Positions 34,266 through 44,300 of a stretch of DNA of 64,000 nucleotides are shown here, in pieces. This stretch comes from Streptomyces sp. NBC_01463 (GTDB taxonomy: Bacteria; Actinomycetota; Actinomycetes; Streptomycetales; Streptomycetaceae). Location: NCBI GenBank assembly GCA_036227345.1, contig CP109468.1, forward strand, positions 6,138,001 through 6,202,000, read 5' to 3'. The notes beneath the pieces were generated by a model. The model worked only from the letters and a program-made list of their open reading frames with translations. It was not told where the DNA came from and searched no databases. The stretch's first letter is position 1. Every line of letters begins with the position of its first letter. Made by a program: the position numbers and the translations under genes.

Positions 34266-36461
34266 CTATCGCCCGTGAGCTGAGATCGCGGTCATCGTCA
34301 GATTGGAGGCGATGTAGACGTGGTCGCCGCCGACCGTCCACAGGAACCCCGTGTCCGGCTGTCCCGGGTCCCGGTACTTCCACCGGGCCGCGCCGGTGGC
34401 TGCGTCGATGGCCCACAGCGTCTGGCCGCTGTCGGTGACGAAGACCGTGTCGGCCGAGCACTGCGCGTGTCTGCCGCCCATCGCGAGGGAGGCGTTGAAC
34501 AGGGTGGCGCCCCCGTCCTCGTCAGCGTCCTCCAGCACGGCGATCCACCGGGACGTGCCGTCGGCCACGGTCAGGGCGGCCAGGTCCCTGCCGACCGGTA
34601 CATAGACCACCGTGCCGTCCGGGCTGGTGAACGGTGTGCCGAGTTTGACCTGGTCCCCGTTCTTCGCGTCGAAGCGCTGATGCCACTTCTCCCGTCCCGT
34701 GGCCGCGTCGACGGCGAACAGCGTGTTGCCCTCACCGCCGGCGAACAGGAACAGCCCCTCCCCGTAACACGTCAGCGGCCAGCCCAGGTTGAAGTACGGC
34801 GAGTTGTAGGAGACGGGCACCTTCCAGCCGCGGCCGCCCTTCCGTCCCGTGTCGAACATCTGGATACGGCCGGAGCGCTTGGCCGGAATCGCCGAGGCGG
34901 CCAGCAGATGCGAACCGGTGGGCGGCACCAGCACGTTGTTGATGTCCGTGCCCTTCACCTGCCACAGCTTCTTGCCGTTCGTGGCGTCGAAGGCGCGGAT
35001 GAAGCCGATGACCGGGTCGTCGGCCGACCACTTCCCTTTGTACTCCCGCACCTGCCCGCACACGTAGACCGTCTTTCCCGCGACCGCCACGTAGTTGCCC
35101 CGGTACGGGGAGATGAGCGCGGGGCCGCCGGGGTCGGAGGCGGTGAGCGCGACCGCCCACGCCGCCCGCCCGGTGGAGGAGTCGAACGAGGCCAGCACGC
35201 TCGATACGTCCGGGGTATCGCAGATCAGGTAGAACATGCCGTCCGCGTACGCCGTCAGGTGCTGGAAGCTGCTCTCCCGGAAGGGAACCGTCGGTTTCAG
35301 GGAGCGGTACACGGACTTCCCGGTCGCGCCGTCCAGGAAGGACGTGCCCGAGGCGGTGCTCAGCATGACCACCTTGCCGGAGCCCTCGACGCAGGTCGGC
35401 GCCGTCTTCCCGGACCGGGACCAGAGCGTGACGGCGTCGGATCCGGCCAGTACGACGCGCTTCGGCCCGCCGGACGGGGACGGCGAGGCGGAGGCGCCCG
35501 GCGAGGAACGCCGCCCCGCCGCGGAGCCCGGCCGCGCGGTGGGCGAGGGCCCGCCGGCCCGGCCGTCGGACGTGGGTGAGGAGTCGCCGGAGAACGCGAA
35601 GGCCGCAGCGGTCCCGCCGAGTACGACGGTGCTTCCGGCCAGCGCCATGAGCAGCTTCCGCCGGCTGACCCCCGCGTCGGCCGGTGGTGCCGACGGGGCG
35701 GTTCGGCCACCTGCCCCGGCGCTCGCGGCGGCCATGTCGGCGGTCACCTCGGGCGGCAGCCATCCGCGGGTGAGCACCGGCAGGTTCTGGTCGCTCAGAT
35801 AGGTAACGAACTGCCGCGCGGTGGGGCGGTCCTGGGGTACCGGGTCGAGGCAGCCGCCGATCACTTCGCGCAGCGACAGGGGAAGCGCGCGGGTGTCCGA
35901 GGTGCCGCCGGAGGCCGCGAAGAGCACGGCCGATCCGAGGGCGGACATGTCGTCCGCCGGTGTGGCCGCCGGGCCGCCGGCGAAGGCAGCCGTCCCCAGG
36001 GCCTGGACGCGGGGCCCGTCCATCGTCAGCAGCACGGAGTCCGGGCTCACCCCGCCGTGGACCGCCCCGGCCTCGTGGAGGACGGCCAGCGCCCGGCCGA
36101 GGCCGTCGGCGAGCATCCGCAGCGCCGGTTCAGAGAGCGGTCCGTGCCGGTCCACGGCCCGCCGCAGCGGCAGTCCGGCGGTGAACCGGGCCGCCACCCA
36201 CGGAAGCGGCGCGTCCACGTCCGCGTCCACCAGCGGGACGAGGAAGGCGCCGGACAGCGTCCGTGCCGTGGTGACCGCAGCCCGGAAGCGTACCCGGAAC
36301 CCCGGGTCCGCCGCCGGTCCGGCCTTCACGAGCGTGACGGTGACCAGCGGCCCCTCGTCCGCGCGGGCCGTGAAGATCTCGCTCCCGTCGGTCACGCGCT
36401 CCTGTCTGAGCAGCGTGTACGGGCCGACGCGGCGGGCACCTTCTTCTCCGAAACCATCCAT
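34266..36461 (-). CDS. Membrane-anchored pseudokinase with PQQ-type beta-propeller
   Basis: This 731-residue protein has an N-terminal kinase-like fold (VGPYTLLRQERV, a VTVTLVKAG Lys strand, then VHGGVSPDSVLL). The catalytic loop HRD aspartate is replaced by Gly, and no DFG is visible where TAAFAGG follows, so it should be inactive as a kinase. A transmembrane helix (KLLMALAGSTVVLGGTAAAF, near 292-312) and a Pro/Ser-rich linker lead to an outer PQQ-like beta-propeller with AFDATNGKKLWQ- and AVDAATGREKW-type repeats. The ATG at 36461 is used. It lies 10 bp downstream of the TIR gene and may be the sensor or scaffold of the operon. Confidence 0.8.
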   Translation of the reverse strand: MDGFGEEGARRVGPYTLLRQERVTDGSEIFTARADEGPLVTVTLVKAGPAADPGFRVRFRAAVTTARTLSGAFLVPLVDADVDAPLPWVAARFTAGLPLRRAVDRHGPLSEPALRMLADGLGRALAVLHEAGAVHGGVSPDSVLLTMDGPRVQALGTAAFAGGPAATPADDMSALGSAVLFAASGGTSDTRALPLSLREVIGGCLDPVPQDRPTARQFVTYLSDQNLPVLTRGWLPPEVTADMAAASAGAGGRTAPSAPPADAGVSRRKLLMALAGSTVVLGGTAAAFAFSGDSSPTSDGRAGGPSPTARPGSAAGRRSSPGASASPSPSGGPKRVVLAGSDAVTLWSRSGKTAPTCVEGSGKVVMLSTASGTSFLDGATGKSVYRSLKPTVPFRESSFQHLTAYADGMFYLICDTPDVSSVLASFDSSTGRAAWAVALTASDPGGPALISPYRGNYVAVAGKTVYVCGQVREYKGKWSADDPVIGFIRAFDATNGKKLWQVKGTDINNVLVPPTGSHLLAASAIPAKRSGRIQMFDTGRKGGRGWKVPVSYNSPYFNLGWPLTCYGEGLFLFAGGEGNTLFAVDAATGREKWHQRFDAKNGDQVKLGTPFTSPDGTVVYVPVGRDLAALTVADGTSRWIAVLEDADEDGGATLFNASLAMGGRHAQCSADTVFVTDSGQTLWAIDAATGAARWKYRDPGQPDTGFLWTVGGDHVYIASNLTMTAISAHGR

Positions 36462-36471
36462 CGTCCGCCCC

Positions 36472-37071
36472 TCACGCCAGCCTGATCGTCTGGTCACGGG
36501 CTGCCATGTAGGCGCTGCCGCCGCCGGACACATGGGCCGTCATCGTCGTGGACGGCTCCGGTCCCGCGCCCGGCCCGTCGTCCCCGGGGCCGTCCGCCGG
36601 ATCCTCGGCGGCCAGCAGTTCGGCCACCTCGTCGGCCAAGTGCGCCAGGCCCTCCGGCAGATGGGTCTCCGGCACGCGGACGAACTGCAGGCGCGCCAGG
36701 TCCGCGATCTCGGCCGGCAGCGCCGAGGCGTCGGGCAGCAGGGTCGCTTCGCCCAGGAGGACCGGGACGACGCGGTTTCCCGCCCGCAGGGCCGTGGCGA
36801 TTTCCACCCGGACCCAGTCGTGTTCCCGGTCCAGGAGCCGGACGCCTGATTCATCCCGCAGACCGAGCCAATTCGGCCCGATCAATACGCACATGAGTTC
36901 GCACGAGGCGGCCTGTTTCCGGAGCACGTCGGCGAAATCCGACCCCGGTGCGATCGACCGGCCCGACTTGAAGATCCTATCGGCGCCCAAACGGTCGGAC
37001 AGCGCACGGTCGACGCGGTCGCGCATCCAACGGGAGTCCGGTTTACGAAAGCTGAGGAAGACGCACGGCAC
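36472..37071 (-). CDS. TIR-domain protein with C-terminal VSGG...AARD motif
   Basis: This 199-residue protein starts at GTG (37071; GAAAGGGGG upstream). Residues 1-140 form a TIR domain: CVFLSFRKPDSRWMRDRV at the start, FKSGRSIAPGSDF, LMCVLIGPNWL, and DWVRVEIATAL containing the Glu expected for NAD-cleaving TIRs. An acidic linker follows. The last 22 residues (AHVSGGGSAYMAARDQTI) match the motif of the STAND and small helical proteins. It is first in the operon. The arrangement suggests an NADase effector activated by the STAND receptor through the shared motif; activity is inferred from family. Confidence 0.85.
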   Translation of the reverse strand: MPCVFLSFRKPDSRWMRDRVDRALSDRLGADRIFKSGRSIAPGSDFADVLRKQAASCELMCVLIGPNWLGLRDESGVRLLDREHDWVRVEIATALRAGNRVVPVLLGEATLLPDASALPAEIADLARLQFVRVPETHLPEGLAHLADEVAELLAAEDPADGPGDDGPGAGPEPSTTMTAHVSGGGSAYMAARDQTIRLA

Positions 37072-37159
37072 AATGGCCCCCTTTCCCGGCAGGACCGGTT
37101 GTCAGGAATGGTGTTCACCCTAGGGGCAGTTCACGCGCACGGTGACTTTTCACGGGGGA

Positions 37160-37189
37160 TTGAATAGCGGCCGCAAGGATCCGTAACCT
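37160..37189 (+). promoter_or_regulatory. Promoter of the XRE regulator, possibly leaderless
   Basis: TTGAAT (37160-37165) and TAACCT (37184-37189) are separated by 18 bp. Transcription would begin about seven bases after the -10, at or next to the ATG at 37197. No ribosome binding site is visible, so a leaderless transcript is likely. Confidence 0.5.
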
Positions 37190-37196
37190 GACGGGT

Positions 37197-38369
37197 ATGG
37201 ACAGGGCCGACAGCGCGACGGGGAGCACGGCGGACCTGCCGCTGCCCCCGGGCGACTTCGGCGTCGTCCTGGCCGCGCTGCGGGCGCACCGGGGCTGGAG
37301 CGTGCGCGAGACCGCCCGGCGGGTCCATGTGTCCGAAGGCCAGATCTGCAATCTGGAGAGCGGATCGCGCAATCCGACGCCCGCCGTCGCCACCGCGTGC
37401 GACGCGGCCTTCGGCGCCGGCGGGGAACTCGTCGAACGGGCCCGCGCACGCGGCCGTGACATCCGCGCCGACGAAGTCGTCGACGCCGCTCCGCTGGTCG
37501 ACGGATACGAGCAGATCCTGCGGGAATTGAAGGACGTCGGCAGATCCGGCGGACCAAGGTTCGTCATCGCGTCGATGAAGTCGATCACCCGGACCCTGAC
37601 GGAGGCCGGCCCTCATGCCGTGGGCGAGCGGAGCGCCGACATATGGCTGCTGGCCTCACGGTTCGCCGAATACACGGGATGGATGGCGCAGGAGTCGGGG
37701 AATCCCGCCGAGGCGCTGAACTGGACGGCGCGCGCCGTTCGCTGGGGCGCTCGGGGCGGTGACGAAACGGTGGCCGCCTATGCCCTCGTCCGCAAGGCGT
37801 GCATCGCCCAGCACCGGGGTGACGCCGCGGCGGCCGTCTCCTTCGCCGCGCAGGCGGCCGGGCATCCGGCGGCCACCCCGGAGATCCGCGCGCACGCCGA
37901 CCGCCGCGCGGCCCAGGCGTACGCGCACCTCGGCGACGCGGCGGCGTGCCGGGAGGCGCTGGAGCGGTTCCGGGACCACGCCGCCGAGGCCGCCGGCGAA
38001 CGGGCCCCGCACTGGGGGCCGCGCCTGGAGAACGCCAACCCCCTGCTCATCGAGGCGTCGTGCATGCTCAGCCTCCGCCGCTTCGGGCCCGCCGCCGACC
38101 TCTTCGCTGCCGAGCGGCGGCCGGACGCCCCGGCGGACAGCAACTCGCAGGCGCGTTTCGCGGTGCGGCGGGCGACCGCCCTCGCCGGTGCGGGCCGGAT
38201 CGACGAAGCCTGTCTGATCGCTGAGGCCGCGCTGCCCGTGATCAGGCGCATCGACTCGGCCACCGTCCGCGGCGACCTGGGCCGTTTCGTGGCCCAGGTC
38301 CGGACCGGGAGGCCCGGCCCGGGACGGCACGCACTCATCGCCGCGTCGGCCGCCCTCGCGACGGGCTGA
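37197..38369 (+). CDS. XRE-family regulator with TPR-like C-terminal region
   Basis: This 390-residue protein has an N-terminal helix-turn-helix (FGVVLAALRAHRGWSVRETA, RRVHVSEGQICNLESGSRNP) and then about 300 residues of Ala/Arg-rich helix pairs resembling TPR repeats. This architecture is common in Streptomyces regulators of secondary metabolism and development. It is divergent from the TIR operon and about 125 bp from it, so regulation of that operon is plausible. No ligand or target is visible. Confidence 0.8.
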   Translation: MDRADSATGSTADLPLPPGDFGVVLAALRAHRGWSVRETARRVHVSEGQICNLESGSRNPTPAVATACDAAFGAGGELVERARARGRDIRADEVVDAAPLVDGYEQILRELKDVGRSGGPRFVIASMKSITRTLTEAGPHAVGERSADIWLLASRFAEYTGWMAQESGNPAEALNWTARAVRWGARGGDETVAAYALVRKACIAQHRGDAAAAVSFAAQAAGHPAATPEIRAHADRRAAQAYAHLGDAAACREALERFRDHAAEAAGERAPHWGPRLENANPLLIEASCMLSLRRFGPAADLFAAERRPDAPADSNSQARFAVRRATALAGAGRIDEACLIAEAALPVIRRIDSATVRGDLGRFVAQVRTGRPGPGRHALIAASAALATG

Positions 38370-38427
38370 CCCGCGCGGGAGGCGGGCCGGCCGGGCCCGG
38401 GTCGCCGCAGGCCGTTACCCTCCCCTG

Positions 38428-39640
38428 TGACCGAATCCCTCATCGAACCCGCGGAAGCGGCGGACGAGCCCCGCCCCGGCGGCGGATATTTGCCGACCTG
38501 ACGCCCCTGCGCAGCTCGCCGGACTACCGGCGGCTCTGGTTCGGGAACACGGTGTCGTGGGTGGGCCAGGGGATGACCTGGCCACGGTGTCGCTCCAGGT
38601 GTACGACCTGACGGGGGCGGCGTTCTCGGTGGACTGGTCGGGTTCTGCTCCCTGGTGCCGCTGGTGGCGTTCGGGCTGTACAGCGGGGCGATCGCGGACA
38701 CCGTGGACCGGTGCAAGCTGGGGCTGTACAGCGCGGTCGGATCGTTTCTGCCATCGGTGGGGCTGTTCGCCGTCACCGTGGCGGGGGTGGAGCGGCTGGG
38801 GCTGCTGTACGCGGCGTGGCGCTCGAAGCGGTCTGCTTCGCGCTGAACTCACCGGCCAGCAGCTCGCTGCTCGCGCGGCTGCCGCCGCCCGAGCAGCTGC
38901 CGGCGGCCAACGCGCTGTCCTTCATGACCAGCACCACGGCATGCTGCTCGGGCCGGCCGTCGGCTGGTGGGGCTACCGGGTCGCGTACGGCATCGACGCG
39001 GTCACCTTCACGGCCTCGTTCTACGCGATGTGGCGGCTGCCCGCGATGCTGCCGGACCGGGGCGAGGGAGGGCCGGGGAACGCCGGGCGCGCCTCCGTCC
39101 TGGACGGACTGCGCTTCCTGGGCACCCGGCCCAATCTGCGGATGACGTTCTTCACCGACCTGTGTGCCATGGTGCTCGCCCATCCCCGCGCCCTGTTCCC
39201 CGTCGTCGCCGGGCTCTGGTACGGGGCGATGCGAAGACCACCGGCCTGCTGGTCGCCGCCCCGGCGCTGGGGGCGCTCCTGGGCGGGGTCTTCTCCGGCT
39301 GGCTCGGGCGGATCCGGCGCGGACGCGCGGTGCTGTCCGCGGTGGCGGGCCGGGGCACGGCCATCGCTGTGTTCGGGCTGACCCGTCAGCTCTGGCTCGG
39401 GCTGGTCATCCTCGCCCTCGCGGGCGCCGCCGACACCACGTCCACGGTCTTCCGCAACACCATGCTCCAGGCCGCCGTACCCGACGAGACGCGGGGCCGG
39501 CTCCAGGGCGTCTTCGTCGTGGTGGTCGCGGGCGGCCCGCGGCTGGGGGACTTCCTTGCCGGATCCGTCGCCGACCTGGCATCCCCGGGCCTCGCCGTGA
39601 CGGACGGCGAGATCGTGTGCGTGGCGGCGGTGGCCCGAAT
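38428..39640 (+). pseudogene. Decayed MFS transporter gene
   Basis: Compared with the intact MFS gene at 39989-41260, this copy has several single-base deletions (for example near 38580, 38640, 38815 and 39230) and a larger deletion near 38945, which scatter the protein over three frames. Recognisable pieces are FADLTPLRSSPDYRRLWFGN, GLYSGAIADTVDRCKLGLYS and LGTRPNLRMTFFTDL. Homology ends after GLAVTDGEIVCVAAVA, so the C-terminus is missing. A C-terminal fragment of the same family occurs at 48836-48966. The shared upstream 40 bp and GTGACCGAA start show that the two genes are duplicates. Confidence 0.9.
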
Positions 39641-39745
39641 GAGTGCCGCTTCGACGAGGCTGGAGCGGGGAGTTGTCGGTGCCGTGAACTCTGCGGATCA
39701 CTGGAAGGTGGTGCCGTGAACGCTGCAACACCCCCGATCGGGCCG

Positions 39746-39853
39746 GATCGAGTAGGACGCAACCGCATCGAAATGAGGGTACAAGCAGGGCGCTTTGGTA
39801 AAGTCGCAGGTGAGGCGCGTCACCGGTTTGGGTTCGAGTCCCACCCGCCCCAC
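39746..39853. repeat. 108-bp repeat copy B, tRNA 3'-end-like
   Basis: This is the second copy of the repeat at 29227-29334. The last 51 bp (from GTCGCAGGTGAG to CCCGCCCCAC) differ at about four positions. Here a terminator hairpin follows 5 bp later, as expected downstream of a tRNA, suggesting that this copy is closer to the original tRNA end. The copies flank the TIR/STAND operon and the MFS pseudogene. Confidence 0.6.
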
Positions 39854-39858
39854 TGCGA

Positions 39859-39890
39859 GTCGCAGGTGAAGAAACGATCTTCCCTGCGAC
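39859..39890 (+). terminator. Intrinsic terminator after repeat copy B
   Basis: GTCGCAGG with CCTGCGAC, and GAAGA with TCTTC, form a hairpin with an AACGA loop. TTTGGCGTTT follows. It has the form of a rightward terminator and separates the repeat from the intact MFS gene. Confidence 0.7.
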
Positions 39891-39988
39891 TTTGGCGTTT
39901 CCGGGGCCGGTCGCGCCCCGCTGCGGTCCGATCCCGGACCCGGGAGACCGGCCGGCTTTCCGCCCGGCCCCGGTCGCTACCATCTTCC

Positions 39989-41260
39989 GTGACCGAAACG
40001 ACCGAACCCGATGTATCCCGCACCCGAATATTCGCCGACCTTACCCCGCTGCGGACCTCCCCCCACTACCGGCGGCTCTGGTTCGGGAACACGGTCTCCT
40101 GGGTCGGCCAGGGCATGACGTCGCTCGCCGTGTCGCTCCAGGTGTACGACCTCACCGGCTCCGCGTTCTCCGTCGGGCTCATCGGATTCTGCTCGCTCGT
40201 GCCGCTCATCGTCTTCGGGCTGTACGGCGGGGCCATCGCCGACACCGTCGACCGGCGCAAGCTGGGGCTCGCCAGCGCCCTCGGGTCGTTCGCCCTCTCG
40301 GTGGGGCTGGTGGCGATCACCGTGGCCGGGGTGGAGCGGGTCGGGCTGCTGTACGGGGTGGTCGCCCTCCAGGCCGTCTGCTTCGCGCTCAACTCACCCG
40401 CCCGCAGCTCGATGATCGCCCGGCTGCTGCCCGCCGAGCAGCTGCCCGCGGCGAACGCGCTGAGCTCGATGACCAGCACCACGGGCATGCTCGTCGGGCC
40501 GATGCTCGGCGGGCTCATCGTCGGATGGTGGGGGTACCGCGCCGCGTACGGCGTCGACGCGGTCACCTTCACGGCCTCGCTGTACGCGATGTGGCGGCTG
40601 CCCTCGATGCTGCCGGAGCGGGGCGAGGGGAAGAGCGGGGACGGGAAACGGGCCTCCGTCGCGGACGGGCTGCGGTTCCTCGGGACCCGGCCCAATCTGC
40701 GGATGACCTTCTTCACCGACATGTGCGCCATGGTGCTCGCCCAGCCGCGCGCACTGTTCCCCGTCGTCGCCGGGCTCTGGTACGGGGGTGACGCGAAGAC
40801 CACCGGACTGCTGGTCGCCGCCCCGGCGCTGGGGGCCCTGCTGGGCGGGGTGTTCTCCGGCTGGCTGGGGCGGATCAGGCGGCAGGGCCTCACGGTGCTG
40901 TTCGCCGTCGCCGGCTGGGGCACCGCCGTCGCCGTCTTCGGGCTGACCCGGCAGCTCTGGCTCGGGCTGGTCTTCCTGGCGCTCGCGGGCGCCGCCGACA
41001 CGACGTCCATGGTCTTCCGCAACACGATGCTCCAGGCCGCCGTCCCCGACGCGATGCGGGGCCGGCTGCAAGGGGTGTTCATCGTGGTGGTCGCGGGCGG
41101 ACCGCGGCTCGGTGACTTCCTCGCCGGGTCCGTCGCCGACCTGGCCTCGCCTGGGCTCGCCGTGACCGGCGGCGGGATCGCGTGTGTGGTCGCGGTGGCG
41201 CTGCTGGCGCTGCGGTGGCCCGGGTTCGCGCGCTACGACGCCCGGACGCCGGAGGCCTGA
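39989..41260 (+). CDS. MFS efflux transporter (intact copy)
   Basis: This 423-residue major facilitator has about 12 hydrophobic segments. A motif-A-like loop GAIADTVDRRKLGL follows the second helix. It starts at a GTG (39989) and begins VTETTEPDVSRTRIFADL. It resembles the enterobactin exporter EntS/MFS_3 group of drug or siderophore efflux proteins; substrate unknown. It is the functional paralogue of the decayed copy upstream, and lies between repeat copy B and the leftward vWA-MoxR-VMAP operon, with which it converges. Confidence 0.85.
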   Translation: MTETTEPDVSRTRIFADLTPLRTSPHYRRLWFGNTVSWVGQGMTSLAVSLQVYDLTGSAFSVGLIGFCSLVPLIVFGLYGGAIADTVDRRKLGLASALGSFALSVGLVAITVAGVERVGLLYGVVALQAVCFALNSPARSSMIARLLPAEQLPAANALSSMTSTTGMLVGPMLGGLIVGWWGYRAAYGVDAVTFTASLYAMWRLPSMLPERGEGKSGDGKRASVADGLRFLGTRPNLRMTFFTDMCAMVLAQPRALFPVVAGLWYGGDAKTTGLLVAAPALGALLGGVFSGWLGRIRRQGLTVLFAVAGWGTAVAVFGLTRQLWLGLVFLALAGAADTTSMVFRNTMLQAAVPDAMRGRLQGVFIVVVAGGPRLGDFLAGSVADLASPGLAVTGGGIACVVAVALLALRWPGFARYDARTPEA

Positions 41261-41334
41261 ACAGACGGGTCCGCCGGTACGGACTCCAGCAGGTGGGCGG
41301 CACGCTCGGCGCCCCGGCACACTCCCCGGGGAAG

Positions 41335-44300
41335 CTATCGGGCCGTGGCCTCGATCCGCAGGAGCTCCACGGTGGACGTCGGCGACGGCCGCACGGCGAA
41401 GACGAGCACCAAGGGCAGCTCCACCTTCACGAACGCGTAGCTGTCCACCTCGGTGCCCGACAGGACGGTGACGTCCCGCCCGAGGGACCGGGTCGGCAGC
41501 AGCCCGGCCAGCTCGGCGGTCGTAGGCACGCTCAGCTCCCGCACGTCGCCCTGCGACGTCAGGTGCAGCTTGGCCAGGCTGGGGCGCAGGGTCAGCAGTT
41601 GCGTGTCCGAAAGGCCCCGCGGCAGTGCGTCCGGGCTGACCGACAACAGATGGAGGAAGACCTCCCGGGACTCGGTCGTTTCGAGCCGGGCAGCGGAGGC
41701 GCAGAAGTCGATAACGTCTGCCCGAATCTCCCGGTGGGACAGCTCTGTGCGAGTGCCGGGCCGTACGGGAGCGGGGGGCGCCGTGGGGAAATGCAGCGTC
41801 ACCAATCCGCCTCCTGCGGATCTCGTGACCTTCACGCGTTCGGTCAGCGTCTGGCGACGGGCGTCCCGACTGCCCTCCAGCACGAGGAGAACGGCGAAGG
41901 ACGGGAGCCGCAACCGCTCCGCCGAAGCGTCGGGATACGGCCTCACCCATCGCGAGGCGTCGTCGAAGTTGAGGACCTCCATGGGTACCACCCCGCCGAC
42001 GTCGGCCGACGGAAACCGGCACAGGAGCGAGAAGTGGGTGCCGGCCAGGACGTCCAGTCCGCGCGTGCCCAGAAAGTCCTCAAGCTCCGCACGGAATGTG
42101 CCTTCATCGGCACCCTGCGGGAGGCTTCGGTCCGGGCGGGGGCTTGCGACCCGGGCCGCGAGCAGCCTGATCAAGGCATCCAGCACCCGCTCGGCCGCCG
42201 CCGCTTCGGACGCCTTCGCCAGTTGCAGCTCATCGAGGACCTTGCGGACCAGCCGGAGCACCGATGCGTCCGAGGCTGTTTTCCTGGGCGGAGTCGTCAC
42301 CGCGCGATTGCGTACGAGGGCAGGCGCTGTGCTGCCGGAGGACTCCCACGTACTGGAGCGCCAGGAACTCCGCTGAGCCATCGACCTGTCGGTTTCCTGG
42401 ACGAGGTGCAGCAGTGTGAGCAGCGGTGGGGCGTTCGCCACCCCTGCCTCGATTGCACGCAAGAGATTTGTGGTCGAGGCAGCGGGACTCTCTTCGGATG
42501 CACGGTCGTACGTGAACCACTGGGCGGTGACCAGCGCCCTGTTCTCAACCAGTCCGCCCGGTTCACCCGGTTCACCCGGGGGCCGTGCGGGGCATGTGTC
42601 CGCGACCACCAGCAGGTGGGCCACGTCGAGGCCGGACAGCAGCTCCAGCGGATGGATCTGCTCGCTTCCGGTGCCCAGCAGCCAGACACCGGGCCGCTCC
42701 TGTCGCCCGACGAACCAGACCAGCAGGGCCTCGTCAGCCATTGCGGCCATCGAGTTCAGGGATCGTCGCACCTGGGACTCCTGCGCACCGACCAACCGCA
42801 CACAACGCTCGCTCGGCAGGTTCCATCCCTCCGGGGACGTCATCAGCGACGCGATCTGCCCCAGAACCGCTTCCACTTCGTCCCTGTCGGTGCTCTCGGA
42901 GTCCGCCGGGATGGCGCCGATGAGGAGGGCGGCACTGTGCAACGGGTCGGGCAGGAAGGACAAGGTCCCTTCAGAACCTCGGGGGCCGCGCCTCCCGCTG
43001 CCGATCCGGTGGGACCGGCGGGAGGACGAGCCGATACGCAGCGCGTTCACGAGTTCTTCGGAGGCGTACGCGAAGGGGCGCAGGTCCTCGGTCATCTCGT
43101 CCGTGTCGAGAGCCGCGATGGCGTTGAGGCCGTTGCCGGGCAGCCGCACCTGCCTCGCGACATAGCGGCTCAGTGCGTCGAGGAGCAGCCAGGTGTCATG
43201 TCTGCCGGCGGCCCCGGACAGCGCGGCACGTGCTTGCTCCCTGAAGGTGATGACGTGCGGGTCGTCGCGTGAGCCGCTGATGTCCAGGACATCACTCATC
43301 AGCAGCTCGGCGACGTCGGAACTGGTGGCCTCGGGGACCACCTCCTGCCTGATCAGCTGGATCAGCGACAGGCTCAACCGCCGGATCGCGCTGCACAGCG
43401 CGGCCAGCTTCACGGCGGGCGGTGAGGCGGTGCGGATGAACGCCTCGCCCACCCCCGCGTGGTCCTGGTTCCGGGGGTCCGTCTCCCCGTCGGCCGACAC
43501 GAAGTCGGTTGACGCGAAGGGGTCCTCGGGTGCCCCGAAGGGCAGGACGAGGACCGCCTCGTACCCTTCCGGGGCACCTCTGGCCAGCCCCCGTGCCCAG
43601 CGGTTGAGTGAATGGGTGGTCAGAGTGAGCGTGGGAATCGCTACGTGTGTCGACTCGTCGCCGAGCACGGCACGCAGATGGGGCGGCACGGTGACCGACA
43701 GCAAGGTGTTGCTCGCCCCGGGGCGGCCACCGTGTACACGCACCGCGGGCAGGTCGAGCGCCGTCCGGTGCCACAGCCTCGATGGCAGGGGGTTGACGAT
43801 GGAGACCGAACCTTGGGCGGCCCAGGTGCGCAGGAGCTGCCACATCTCGTTGCCGTACCAGGCCGGTGCCGCGCAGTCGGAGAGGACGAGCACCAGCCTG
43901 CGCTGGTCGGGTACGGCCACGGTGCGCGAGTTGACCACGCGGCCGCGTCCATCGGTCATGTCGGGGTGAGGCTCCGTCGACAGGAAACACTGCCGCACCT
44001 GCCTGAAGGCGCCACTGTTCGACAGGAGTGTGGCGAACTCCTGGATCGCGTCGTGCCACACCTGCATGGACGGGTGGGTGTCGATGACGAGGAGCACATC
44101 GAACCACGGCTCCGGCAACGGCCCCACGACCGGCAGGAGTTCTCCCTCCCGGGTGTACATGTCGATGGTGGCCGCCAGATCCAGACCGGTACGACGTCCG
44201 CGGGGGAAGCGGCGCATGAACGGGCGCAGGGCGCGCCCCAGTTCCACGGCTCGGGGGAGGGCGCGGACGGATGCGACGCTGACCTCGGCCAGGTCGTTGC

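Noticed and set aside
39746..39853. A functional tRNA gene
   Set aside because: Only the T-arm and 3' acceptor are recognisable; no 5' acceptor strand GGGGCGG, D-arm or anticodon arm is found at the right distance.
39164..39988. Upstream extension of the intact MFS open frame
   Set aside because: It runs through the pseudogene in a wrong frame and through repeat copy B; the family N-terminus and GTGACC start fit 39989.
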